DNA from: Phylloscopus collybita
Lineage: Eukaryota; Chordata; Aves; Passeriformes; Phylloscopidae
Length of the DNA: 64,000 nucleotides
Assembly: GCA_027886175.1 (NCBI GenBank)
Contig: JAJNNQ010000003.1
Location: 8,280,001 to 8,344,000 of the forward strand
Reading direction: 5' to 3'
Shown one piece after another: positions 48,111 through 59,700 of this stretch. The first letter of the stretch is position 1. Every line of letters starts with the position of its first letter. The notes under the pieces are model-generated. The model did not search any database, was not told where the DNA came from, and worked only from the letters and a program-made list of their open reading frames with translations. The position numbers were made by a program, and so were the translations under genes.

Positions 48111-49834
48111 TTCATTTTACATTCTTTTTACTGAAAAATAAAACCTAAGATGAGATACAGATAGAAACTTTCCTGCTGTAATTTTGTGTCAGAGGCAGGA
48201 TAAAGTATGATACTTCAGTGACATCAATTGGAGAAAATCCAGATCAATCAAGATGGGACATTAGTGAGGGCAAAGGAAAGATTGTTCATCCTTTGAGCAG
48301 ATGTCACTTTTCAGGAAAGAAGTGGACACAACTGTAAGACAAACTCAGTTTCTTTGCAGTGCTGATTAGAAATAGTCATTTTTGTTCAATAATTGAAATA
48401 CCTCTGACTTTGTTTTCTGTGGATCCAGTTCTTCAAATCTTGTAATTGTGTCTGAATGATGTTTCCACATAAACACACCTTAAATTTTAAAGTTATCTCC
48501 TGATTTTGAGAATGTGACTCATTGAAGCTGTATTTTCTGGGAGCTGTGTTATCCAGACACAGATAATGCAGAAATTACACTTAAAAAGTAAGAAAGAAGA
48601 ATAATGTATGGAAAAAAAAAACCCCACTACATTTGTGAAGTAGGGAAGGAATCAACAATTATCACTTTGGTAAGAAAAATGAATGATGCTTTGTTTATAA
48701 AGTTATTTCTATTGTTACTTAAATGCTACTCAGGTAACATGTCAAAATTTCCACAATGATCTACAAACTTTTCCTTCTAAAGGGAACTGCAGATTGCACA
48801 GAATTATATTTCATCTTACTGCAGAATCAAACAGACAAAGAGAAATCTGGGAAGGCTGCTATAAAGTATTTAGCCATACTAAGACACACAACAGGAGAAA
48901 GGAGAGATCAAGTGAAAAACTCCTTAAAGCCTTGAAGCTTCCCAAGCAAAACCTGTATTGCAAAACAACACATCCTTCCTTAGGATCATCAGCTGCTCAG
49001 GTTTTACCCTTGCTCTACTTTTGCTGGGTGACCTTGACAACAGTGCTCCTATCTGTATTTTCTCTCTTGTGGGTGAAAAGAAAACAATTCGTTGCCTCAC
49101 AAAGGATGTTGTCAGATTTATGGTTGCAAAGTGACAAACACCCCCTAATTGTCATGATATGCAATAGTTAAAATTCTATGAAGTCAATGATGAGGTCAGG
49201 CATGATTCAGATCAATCACAGTCATGTGAAAGAATTGGAGATACACAATGGGTTTGTGTTTGATATTTTTAGTCAGTGAGAAATCTATGATTCTGTGATC
49301 CTATAAAATCACACAAGGCACAGCATTGTAGTGGCTTTTCAACTGTATTCGAACGCCATTTTTTAGCTCAGTTTTTCTCTTTAGAAAAGTTTGGCAAAAG
49401 TGTATTCAAAGAAGGCGCGTTCATAGCACTTCCTTTGGTTTGTTTCTTAAATACTTCTGTCTCAGTCCTACTGCCCATGGAGACTGACTTACTATTGATG
49501 TTCTTCAATGATTCAGGCATTCCCCTCAGGCTGGTGTAAGGAAGTCACCAAGATTTGTGGGGAAGGTAAAAGAGAGGGAGAAACCCTAAATCATGGTCTT
49601 TTTCTTCCTCTGAAGATTCCCAACAACAAAGTGAGACAAGTTTCACCGTGACCTACAAACTAACTACCCAGCAATAAGACGTTATTTGCCACCTCGGAGA
49701 CTTAGAGGAGCAATTAGCTAAACTTTTATGGCGTCCCCTAAGAAATTTTTTTTTTAAGATATAAGTACTTTTGAACTTCTACCACATCACTTTTCGCCCA
49801 AGACAAGAGTTTTCCCACGTCGCAGACTGCAGTC
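48111..49834. other. Upstream flank of the CpG island, no gene seen
   Basis: AT-rich sequence. A short ATCTATGATTCTGTGATCCT string at 49282-49301 resembles a CR1 tail but has no CR1 body. An ORF at 48794-49171 has one hydrophobic stretch but no recognisable features. Confidence 0.5.
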
Positions 49835-51650
49835 TCACCCTCGGCAGCTCCCGGGGAGCAGCGCCGCGGGCGGGCAGGGCGTTTGCGAGCAGCGGGGCAG
49901 CCGAGCCGAGGAGGGAGCCCGGGCCGGGCGCGGGGAGCGCGGCGCAGGGGGCGGAGCCGGTGGCTCCCGGGCCGCCGGAGCCCATCTGCTGCCGGGGAGC
50001 GCGGTGGCCCGGCCTGTCCCTGCTGCCCGAGGAAGCCAGCGGAGGAGAAAGCAGCTCTCCGGCCAGTTTGGTAGGTGAGGTGCGGGAATCTCTGCTGGGT
50101 GTCGTCCCGCTGCCCCTCGCGCTTTCTGCACTAAGAGCGGCCGGGTTGTTCGTTGCCCCCGATGGCTAAAGCGAGTCGCCGGGTAATTAAAATTAGCGAA
50201 AATGTTCTGGTTTTCTAAATGCTGTTTTTTTTTCTTCTCTGCCTGGCTGCAGGGACTGTAAGAGCTGATCTGTTCAGGGGAGGAGGGTGTCTCACTTCTC
50301 CGCGTTTCAGGAATTGCGGTTCCCTGCTTTGGACAAACGAGTTTTCCAACTGCTTTGTTTCCAGGGTTTCGGTGCAGACCGCATCCATTAACGCCGTACG
50401 CGCTTGCCCCCCTCCCGTCCTAAAGAAGGGTCTTGTCGGGGTTTGGGATTTCAGATTCCTGCGACAAACGAGACTCAAACTTCAGTGTAGTTTTGATGTC
50501 TTTTCTGCATAACCTTTTAGCAGATTCCCCCCAAACCTCGGATTCTTTGGCAGTCGATTATGTTTAAGGGAAAAAAAAAAAAAAAAAAAGGCCAGAAAAT
50601 TATCAGGCTTTTTGTGGCCCTTTCAGGGTCTTTCTCATGCCCTGAGCCTTGGAGGGAAAACTCGCGGCCACTCGAGCATTGCGGTGAAACAACCCATTCA
50701 AAGGCGCGCCGTTTCCTCCCGCCCCTTGTTGCAGCAGCCCCTCCCGGCTTCCTATTCCTCCAAACTATTTTTTTTTTCTACAGGAAAAGTGTGGGATATT
50801 TTTTTTTTTCTTCCTCCACTGTTCCCACACAAGAAACTCGCAGATCCGGCTGGGAGTTTCTCCGTGCAGCCCTGCGTTGCAACACGGGGACGCGCCCCCG
50901 AGAGCGCCGGGGCTGCCGCCCGCCTGCTGAGCGCGGCCGGGAGCGGCACGGCCGGGGGACGTGGGCAGGGAGCTGCCGCCGCCCCGAGCAGCTCTTGGGC
51001 ACCCCGTAGGAAAAAAATCGGCAGGAGAAATCGCGTTAGGCAAAAGGAGGAGAGTTGGACGCTTTCAAAAAGGGCGTTTGAGCTAAGCATAGCTTAAAAA
51101 AAAAAAAAAAAAAAGTATCGTTTTGAGGGTTTTTTTTGTCTGTGCTCTTGGCCAGGCTGCGGAGCTCCTAAGGGGGGAGGCTGGCGGCGGGGGGTGTGCG
51201 GGGACGGGCCGGCTGGCTCCCGCCTTTGTTCCCCCGAAGGGGCGCCCGCAGCCGCATGGCTGGAAGCTGCTCCCTGCCTGCCGCCCCTCCCAGGCCGCTG
51301 CCGGGCTCCGCCGGTGCCCCGGAGGATGGGGATGGGGGAAGGATCGCCCTCGGTTTGCGCTGAACTGGGAGGTCGCGGGGCTGCCAGGAGGCAGCAACAG
51401 CCATCGGGGGAAGCCCCGTGGGGACGGCGGGGTGTCCTCCAGCCCGCGACTTGCCCGGTATGTCCGATTCTGCCGGGTTTCAAAGGTTTCGGGAGAGCTG
51501 GGGATGCCAGCTCTCGGGAGGCGGGCGCGGGGCAGAGCCGCGGGTTCGGCCGGGCTGGGGGCGGCGGGGCCCCAGGAAAGCGAGGATGGCAGCGCCTCAC
51601 CCGCGCTGAGGGGAGCACAGAAAACACCTGAGCTGTTTTGGGGACAGTAG
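49835..51650. promoter_or_regulatory. CpG island promoter
   Basis: GC content and CpG density rise sharply against AT-rich surroundings. Two denser cores lie at 49850-50130 and 50870-51600. GC boxes include GGGCGGGCAGGGCG (49868-49881) and GGGGCGGAGCC (49948-49958). No TATA box is obvious, as is usual for such promoters. By the known nesting of B3GNT5 in MCF2L2 on the opposite strand in mammals, this is most simply a B3GNT5 promoter. An internal minus-strand MCF2L2 promoter cannot be excluded. Confidence 0.8.
49850..50074 (+). other. Putative non-coding first exon with splice donor (B3GNT5 candidate)
   Basis: A good donor, GTAG followed by GTGAGG, lies at 50074/50075 inside the GC-rich core. 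That fits a plus-strand 5' UTR exon whose start is not defined by sequence. A competing donor (TTTG followed by GTAGGT) is 4 bp upstream. The reading frame here continues through the donor and has no recognisable protein, so I treat the exon as untranslated. No single-exon beta-1,3-N-acetylglucosaminyltransferase ORF occurs up to base 64000, so the coding exon, if this is B3GNT5, lies further right. Confidence 0.35.
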
Positions 51651-54600
51651 CTTCGTTAACTGCTTCTGCGCAAGGTTTTGGGAGTATCCGGACATGGGAG
51701 ACTGGGATTACGCCGGTGTAAGCAACTACATGGAGTGCAAGACAATGATAAGAATCCCTGTAACTGTCTTGGCTCGGTAAGGCAGTGGGAAACTCGGTAC
51801 GTGCTGCAGCATCTTCATCTCGGGACTACCCAGGCACATGCCTGAGGATCTCTCAGCAGCAATGCTGAAACTACCAGTGCAGCTGTTGAAATCTGGTTTG
51901 TATGATGCTGTCTTGTTCTCACTTCTCCCTGGTTCTTGCATTTCTTCTAGCAGTTGGAAAGGGAAAAGGATGGGGTTAGAAAAGGAACAGATTGTTTTTT
52001 AAAAGGGAAAATAGCTGCAATCTAAAGGGGTTTTTTCTTTTTTTTGTTGAATAGGGCAGGAGACAGTAAATCACTGTTGATAACAGCCATGGAATATTCT
52101 AGCAGTATTCCAGAAACCTGGACTGTCACATAGAGCTAGCTGGGTGTTGCTCTGGTATTATGGAAGTTACTGGTTGTTTTGCCCAGAACTAGTTTCATAG
52201 AAGTCCATCATCCATTACATACAGAAATGTAGCATCACAGTAAAAAAGTGGGCTTTTTTTTGCAGATAAGGGGCTTGGGGTTTGTTTGTTTTTCTGCTTA
52301 GAAATTTAATAGTATCTACTTACTGATTGTCTTCCACTGAGTGAAACAAAACTGTATCACTTTCTCTGAGATCCCAAATTATTGAGAAACAAACTGGTTG
52401 CTCCTGCTGACCAAAGCAGTAGTTGGGACAGTCTCTCTGACATCTGGTCAAACTGGAGTAGTGAGTTCTGATGCTAGGAATGGTAATTCACCTACAGATT
52501 AGGGAGAAGCATGTGGAAAACCCTGCAAGTCATGGCTTATCATTGGAAATGCCAGTGGCTGATGTGTCTGGTGTCATTCTGCACCTACAGCGTTACAGCA
52601 TCCAGGATGTCCTGAGCATTGCCTCTGCCATGGTCATCCCTCTGTGCCTGAGCAGATGTCTAAGTAATCCTCTAACTTGAAGATGTTGGTTACTGCAAGT
52701 GCAGAAGTACTGAGGAGGTTCTGTTGTTGGAAAACCTCCCTGTGGCATTGCTGTCACTGCAGTTGGTCTGGCTGGGCCCTGGGACTGGCTGAAAGAGGTG
52801 GAGGAAAGCAGAACATGATGGATTAGCATTGCACTACCAGCTCTTCCTTCCATGGCACTTGCAGAGTTTAGTCAGATACCTTCCTTAGCTTCCTCAAGTG
52901 AAGCTATCTCATTATTCAGCAGACTTCAATAATAACTAATATTTGAATTCCTGGAAAGCAGCATGGCCCACCTCTGTCAGATTGGCCAGAAGTGAAAACA
53001 GGATTTTTCACTGATAAAGGAGACGCATATTTGGATTCTTTTCAACATATGGGACATTGTGGTCCAGATCCTGAACTGAGATCTGTGCATTCCTGAATCT
53101 TCAATTATCTTGAGATAATACTAGAGGTTCCCCTCTTTCATAAGTTGTCCTTGTAGGACATTTGCCCTTGGCAGCAATGGGGAGAATGCTGTGGAAGGAT
53201 CTTTGAAAGATGACACTTGACTTAGATTTTATAGTCAATAGGGAAACCACCATAATGCATGGAAGTAGGATGATGACACGCCTTGATTTGGGAATTGCAA
53301 CATTTTAGAATGGCCCTGTACCAGTCCTGAAGTTTACTTGTTGCTTGGCTGGCTGCATAGTCTGATCTTGAACTCAAAATTGTGGCTTGGAGATGCTGTG
53401 GCTGCTACATGCCCAAATAACTCAGAAAATCTAAAATCTCTTAAGAACGCAACGCTGCTTAAACAACCTGCAAACAGATGACCTCAGAAGAAGGGAATGT
53501 TGTAAGCAAAAGCAACTAAGTTGGCAGGACTGTTGAAGTGGCTCATACAGGTACACACAGCAAAGACCACAGGCTGTAGGATTTCCTGCCTTGGCTTTCC
53601 ACAAAGCAGTTTCATGAAGTCAAGGTTGTCTGTCTGGTACCAACTCCTGATTTCTCAATGTAGTTTAAAACTTCAATAAAAAATGGTCACTCTTAACTCC
53701 TGGGAATGCTGCCATGCTCTGAAGGTACATGATCACCTTCAGGTGCAACAGCTCAACTTCACCGACTCAGGTGAGGCAGGAACTTGGGAATAAAGAACTT
53801 TTTTGGTCAACACAGAGCATATTGTTGGGGGTGCTTTGGGACAGGCAGCAAAGGAAGGGATTTAATTGGTCCTTTGCATTTAGAGCTAAGGAAAGTTTCT
53901 TCAAATTGAACTTGCTATTGGCCTTTTAAGACCACATGTGAACAAGAAGTTCACATTTCTTCTCCTACTGTATCCTGCATCATTTGTTTCTTCCAGTCTC
54001 ACTTCCACTAAGACCTGAGGAGGCTTGTCAGACAAAACAAACCTTTTGTCTTAGGGCAGAAAACTTAGTTTTTCTTGTTCTTTAAACTGCTACTCATCAG
54101 TAGCAGTTTACAAACAGCGTGGCAGCCCTGTGCCCTCAGCCCTCAATTAGCTGTGTTTTTGTAAGGAATATGAAACAGACAGAGGAAGGATTAACTTTCT
54201 GCTACTTGACTTGGTTAACTAAAGGATGCTTAGCCTTTCACTTTGCACTGTGCACCAGACTGTGCAATCCATGTGTTTTATTATTAAAACCACACAAAGT
54301 GCTTTCGCAACTCTTGCTTGTAACTCTTCTGACTTTCTAATAACATATTTATTCACTACATTTTTGGTAGGAAGCCTTCTAGTGGGTAATAAGGATCACA
54401 AAGGTACCATACCTATGACTAATTGTTTTATGAGGTTCCGGCTGCTTTGTCAGCAAGATCCAAGTAAAGTCCTGTGGTAATTACAAATACTGGCTTTCCA
54501 GGGCATTGTTCTATAAGCTTTCTAGAACGATCAGGCTTCTTTAGTGACATCTTTGTTTTTCCTTCTTAAGTCACACCTTAAGTTATCCCTGCCTCGAAAG

Positions 54601-56100
54601 CCTCTGCTCCCATCTTTGTAGTTTCCTTCTGCAGTCTACAGACTGGTGTTTTGTGGTTCTGTCTCTCACTGAATTGCATTTGTAGTTTCTACTTAACTCC
54701 GTTTTGCTAAACTGTCCTCAGGGCAGTTCCTAATCTGGTGCTGCTGTGTGTATGCAAGTGCTGTAGGTAGTTTGTTACATTCTTGGCCTTATATTAATCT
54801 TGCAATGAGGTGTGTATGTGTATATACACACATATATATACAACAGACATGTATTTTTATATATGTAAAAATATTATTCTACTGGCTTTTGTTGTTATTG
54901 ACTAGTGTGACCTATTACCCCTTTCTCCTAAACTGAGACAAGCACTTCTGGTTAAATGCAAATACACAAGTTCCTTCATTTAATTTACAAAGCCTGTCGT
55001 CTTGGAGAAATCTCACTGCTTATTAAACACGCTGGGAGTGTTTTGCAGCTCCTTTGTTTGACTTTTCTTATCTGATTTGCATCTTGAAGCTAGGCCCGAG
55101 GAACTCAGCTTAGCCCTCTGTTTTGTGGCTTGTGGCTGAGTGTTAGCAGTTCTCAGTGAGGGCACTCGAGCCATGGTGAGCTGCAACTGCAGGATGCTGG
55201 TCCTCAGTGGCTGCAGCTCCGTGTTCCCTCTGAGTGCATGGGGTGGGAGAGGAGAGGTGCTTTACTTTGCTTTTCTGCCTTGAGCTGTGCTCGTCCTGCT
55301 CCCTCATACTTAATAATAACTGAAAGTAGGCAAGTACCTCCTGTTCAATCCCTGCCCTTGTTGCATTGCAGAAGAGGCTGTATAAAAGCCAAAATTCTCC
55401 TTAGTTCCCACAGAAGTAAGAGAGGATTAATGGAATTTATCCCACCCCATTTGCAGACAGGCTTAAACAAAGCCTTGCACCGCTATTATCCCAGCCAATC
55501 TGCAGCTCCTTTGTATGTGCTGAGGTGGTTCTCGATCCACATTATCCTAAAATCTGAAATGCTTACGTCTTTCTGGCTGGCTTGAGGCAATCATGGAGAC
55601 CCCCAATATGCATGTGAAAGCCTTCAGTACTGAATCTCTTTTTAAATTTTCAAAGAACTATCAGCTTGTGATGTGAAATATTTGACTGTCTTGAAAACCT
55701 TAAAATGAGCAAACTACATGAGAACCTTGAAACTTATGTAATCATATAAAATACTTGAAATTAAACATTTCACTACTGAACTTAATGGAGAAGGATAGCT
55801 GGATAGATGAATCCAGATCTCATTGAAGTGCTAAATCAGTGGTGAAACATTCTCCCTGGTCCTTTTTGGTGGCCAGCTTGTCAAGTACACTTATTACAGC
55901 AAAACTTTGCTGTCTTCTATAACCCTCTCCCCTAACTGAGAGCCCCTTCCTAAGAAGTGGGATCTTCTATACAAATAGAGATTGGAGAACATGAACCTTA
56001 CAGGTTTGGACGGTGCTTGTTTGTTTAGGAGTTTGGCTACTCAATCTTCCGTGCCTTTTAACATTACATTTCTTCAGTTTCAATGCAACAACTGTCGGGC
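51651..56100. other. Intronic or intergenic DNA
   Basis: No exon recognised. It contains an alternating TG/TA stretch at 54811-54842 that includes the 12-bp palindrome GTGTATATACAC, and T/A runs near 52030-52045. Confidence 0.5.
54811..54842. repeat. TG/TA dinucleotide repeat
   Basis: TGTGTATGTGTATATACACA followed by CATATATATA; short, imperfect and partly palindromic. Confidence 0.9.
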
Positions 56101-56775
56101 TGTGGTGATTGATAATTCATGTTTCATAATGTTGTTATTGTAGTGGATGATAGTTTATATTTTTATAATGTTGTGGTTAGTATAAATCAGAAACTAAAGT
56201 GTACCCTTTGAAGAATGCCAAAAAGCCTCCCCAGCATGATGGAGGGCTTGGAAAATGTCGCAAGGACTTTTCCTGTCTCCGGAGAGGGGAACAAAGAAAT
56301 GACAATTCCAATGGAAGGTGGGGAACAACCTGGACAAGGGGACAGAGAAATTACAATTCCAACAGAAGGCGGAGAACACCCCAGACAAGGATGCTCCCTC
56401 CACACCTGATAAGGACTAATGACCCTGAGATGATATCTGGGACATTAGGAGGTACTCAGGAACCTTCCAAACCCAGGAAATCTGTTCAGAAGCTGGACCC
56501 TGCTTTAGAAATTTCATCAACGAGAGCTGAGGGACAAGAGAACTTACAGAAATCCCGGACTCACGTAAGCCCAGCCAGAAAAGGTATAAAAAGCTGGCTT
56601 GGGCTCGGGTCGGTGTGAAACCAGGGGGAGTGTACCGCGGTAGAGGTTGTGCTCGTGGTTTCACCCAGTGCAGGCACTGTTTCCTTGCTCATTGGCTTTG
56701 TCCATTTTCTTTATCCATAATTCTCGTTGGCAAATAAATTGTTTTCTATGGAATTGGCTCTTTAAATTTATAACA
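56101..56775 (+). mobile_element. Solo LTR of an endogenous retrovirus
   Basis: The 675-bp element begins TGTGGTGATT and ends TTTATAACA, and is flanked by the direct repeat GGGC at 56097-56100 and 56776-56779. It has a TATA box (TATAAAAA, 56585-56592) and, 141 bp downstream, a polyadenylation signal AATAAA (56733-56738), both on the plus strand. This fits U3-R-U5 order. A 51-bp tandem duplication lies in U3. No primer-binding site, polypurine tract or viral genes adjoin it, so it is a solo LTR left by recombination. A 4-bp target duplication suggests a gammaretrovirus-like (ERV1) source; the family is not determined. Confidence 0.85.
56290..56391 (+). repeat. 51-bp tandem duplication in the LTR U3 region
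   Basis: ACAATTCCAATGGAAGGTGG (56302) recurs at 56353 as ACAATTCCAACAGAAGGCGG, followed in both copies by GGAGAACA/GGGAACA and GACAAGG. U3 duplications commonly contain enhancer elements. Confidence 0.85.
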
Positions 56776-59700
56776 GGGCTTTTCTTAGGTCTGTAAAGAC
56801 TGTGAATGCTTTCAGAATTGAAAGCTGGAAGTTAGGAGAAATGGACAGTCTGATGTGTTGCTATTTCTAGATAATGATTTGCCTCAAGTTAGGGTGACTT
56901 TAGTTGCATTTAAGGTGCTGTTTGTGTAACTTTAAGTGTAAGTTCTTTAACTTCCACTAGTATATCTTAATGACTGGTACTTTATGCTTTTATAGAAAGT
57001 GTGTATGTGTATGTGTGTGTGTATAGTATATATAAACTTCACATTTACACAGCATCTGCACTGTTTTATCAAATTACTGCTGAGCTACCCCAAATGGTAA
57101 TTAATCTCTTAAGAAAATAACTGCAATACAAATGCTAACCAAGAAGTGAATGCTTGATCAGACAGGCTGCTTGCTTGATTGAAATAGATGCATTTCCTAT
57201 TAACAGAAGACAATCCACTAGATGGGATTGTGCAAGAAGCAGACAGGGTCATTAATAACTTTCTTCTTCCCTCAGCCTGCAGCAGAATACAGCATTTCTC
57301 TCTTTCTGCTTAAGAGCTGGTGGGAGCTGTGCACAGCAGTGCACAGGAGGGGGTGAAGATGAACAAGGGCAGACTCTGTTCAGGGCCAAGGAACAGTGGG
57401 CAATGACTGTCTCTTCTTAAGTGCATGTAGGTCTGCGGGTTTACAGAAAGATGGAGTGGCTTGGGCAATATTTACTCTTGCTAATCTCAAGAGGAAGCCT
57501 CTGAAGTGTTGTGGTAGGGGCAGCTCCACTGCATTCGTGGGAGGGGATGAGCCATTAGGGGTCATGTTAAAGAGGTTCTCTTCCCTATTGTCATTAATCA
57601 GAAAGCTCATTTTTATAATTAATTATATATGCATATGCTTCCTTAGATGTTGGCAGGAAATAACATCCCTAGATCTAGCTGCAAATAAATACTTGAATGG
57701 GCAGCCGAAAAAATTATTGATTAAGTGGTGCCCTGATATTGTAGTTTTTCAACAGGAACATGCTAAGAAACAGGGACATTCAGTATTAATGCTTAACTAG
57801 GGAATTTTTGATTTGTTGTCTTCCAGTGTTGAGTTTTTTCCACTGCTGAGTTTTGTACTGGACCCTTAACTGCTTGATATTTCACAATTGCTTTCTCTAG
57901 TATGGGGAAAACAGTTTTCTTAAATGTTCAGCTCAAAGCATGCCATGTTTAATGGGATGCCCTTCTTGCAAGATTGTCTGCTATCCACTTTTGTAAAGAG
58001 GTGAATACACTAATGTGGGATAGAAATACTTTGTAATGCCTGTTGTGGTCCTTGTCCACTTTTGCAGGCAAGCTGTGTTTATAATGTCCTGGGAGTAAGT
58101 GATATTATAATCACTAGAAAATTCATTACACCACTAGCACAGAAGCTTCCAGATAAGACTCCAAATACAAGCAGAAATGATCTACTGTAAAATTGAGAGA
58201 GAGGTGACTTTCCAGAGGTTACAGTAATGGAGTAAGATTAACAGCTGCAGTTAATGTGCTCTGCCCCTTTGCTACCTTTCTTCCCTTGGTACATGAGAGT
58301 AGAAGGGAATGGGTGCCAGTCTCGTATGTCTTTAAATGCTGGCACTGCGAAAGTGAACTTACATAAATGCAGGCTGCTGCTCAGTGCATCATTAGAGCTC
58401 ACTGCTGCCAAAACAGATGTGGTTGGTTGTACAATAGGTGCCATTACAGCCTTTGTAGCTGTGTCTCAGAGTTCTGACTTGTGTGGAAGTTAAGTGCTTA
58501 ACTTAGTCCCTCCCCTCAGAACATGAGGACTTGTGGCCTCAATCATGTCACTGACAGACAGAAACTTCAGAATATTATCCTTACTGTCAGTGCAAAGAAC
58601 AGGCTCTTTTCACCCAATCTGCTGCATGCAAAGCAAAAAAAAAATCATGTTGGTGCTTGTGAATTTTATGCAAAATCCCTTGAACTATATGACTCATATT
58701 TTGGAGACTCATTCTGGAAAATGCCGTCCTTCCTTCTAGCTTGTATGGGGAAGAGTCTGCAGTGGATATGGGAGGTTTAAACAACTGAGAACTGCAGTCT
58801 GATGTAGACAGATTCTTGAAAGACGTGATCCTGTTCCTCTCCTGCCATCTCCATAGTGGCTGGGCAACTGATCTGGATGAAAGCAATTTAAGAAGGCAAA
58901 TCTCTCCTTTCTGGCATATGTCTCCGTTTACATCCGTGTGTAGTAGTTGGGAAGCTTTCAGCTCATTTTAGGGGAAACTGAAAAAATCATTCTCTTTCTT
59001 TCCACCCAATAGTTACAGTAACTGCAAAACCTCTGTAGAAACTAAATCTCCATTGGCAATTAGCTGCTTCCTGGCAGTGCTAAGCATTTACAAACTATTT
59101 CTGCTTCCAGCCCCGAAGGAATTGAACTTCTTTACTCAATTGCCATCTAAAGCTTTGCCATCCTTTTAATTTCTCTGCCAACATTGCTCAGCACTTGCAA
59201 GTTTTAGCCATCACTGAGAATCAGCAATTGGGCACAGCTTCAAATGGCTCGTTTTTCTAGGTGGTGTTGTAGTTAGTCTGATACAGAACTTCCCTGGACA
59301 ATGTGCTGTGCCTCAATGTCCATTATTTTTAATAAGGGGATTCCTCTTGACTGAGCAATTTCAGAATCATTTAAGGAGTTTGTGTTTTGGAAAGTGTTGG
59401 ATGTTCACCTTCATGGAAAGTCAGGTGTCTGCTCCACCTGAGATGTCATCAACACATACACAAAGAGCATGTAAGAATGCTGGTGTACCATCCCAGGAAG
59501 CTATACCCTCAGCAGGAGCTGCAGGCAAACTCAAGAGCTTGCAGGTGAAGCCTGCACTGGAGGTCGCAGAAGATGGGTTATATGTTCTTGAAAAAAATCT
59601 TGCAAAGCTACTTTCAGTCATTGTTGCATTATGTTCCTTGTTGATGCAACACCTGTGACCTGATTCCAAACTTCTCAAAGATCTTTGGAGCACTGGACTG

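Noticed and set aside
47861..48148. Overlapping ORFs rich in Lys/Gly/Arg or Pro/Ser
   Set aside because: They are translations of the purine minisatellite on both strands.
49282..49305. CTATGATTCTGTGATCC, a CR1-tail-like string
   Set aside because: No CR1 body upstream; too short to call.
49771..50169. 132-codon plus-strand ORF across the CpG-island core
   Set aside because: It starts in AT-rich flank and runs through a good splice donor; composition is that of GC-rich DNA, not a known protein.
51094..51650. ORFs of 145-177 codons on both strands
   Set aside because: GC-rich CpG-island sequence has few stop codons; the proteins are low-complexity Ala/Gly/Pro/Arg with no recognised domain.
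57396..57800. 134-codon plus-strand ORF
   Set aside because: No motif, no splice context and no recognised family; one hydrophobic patch only.
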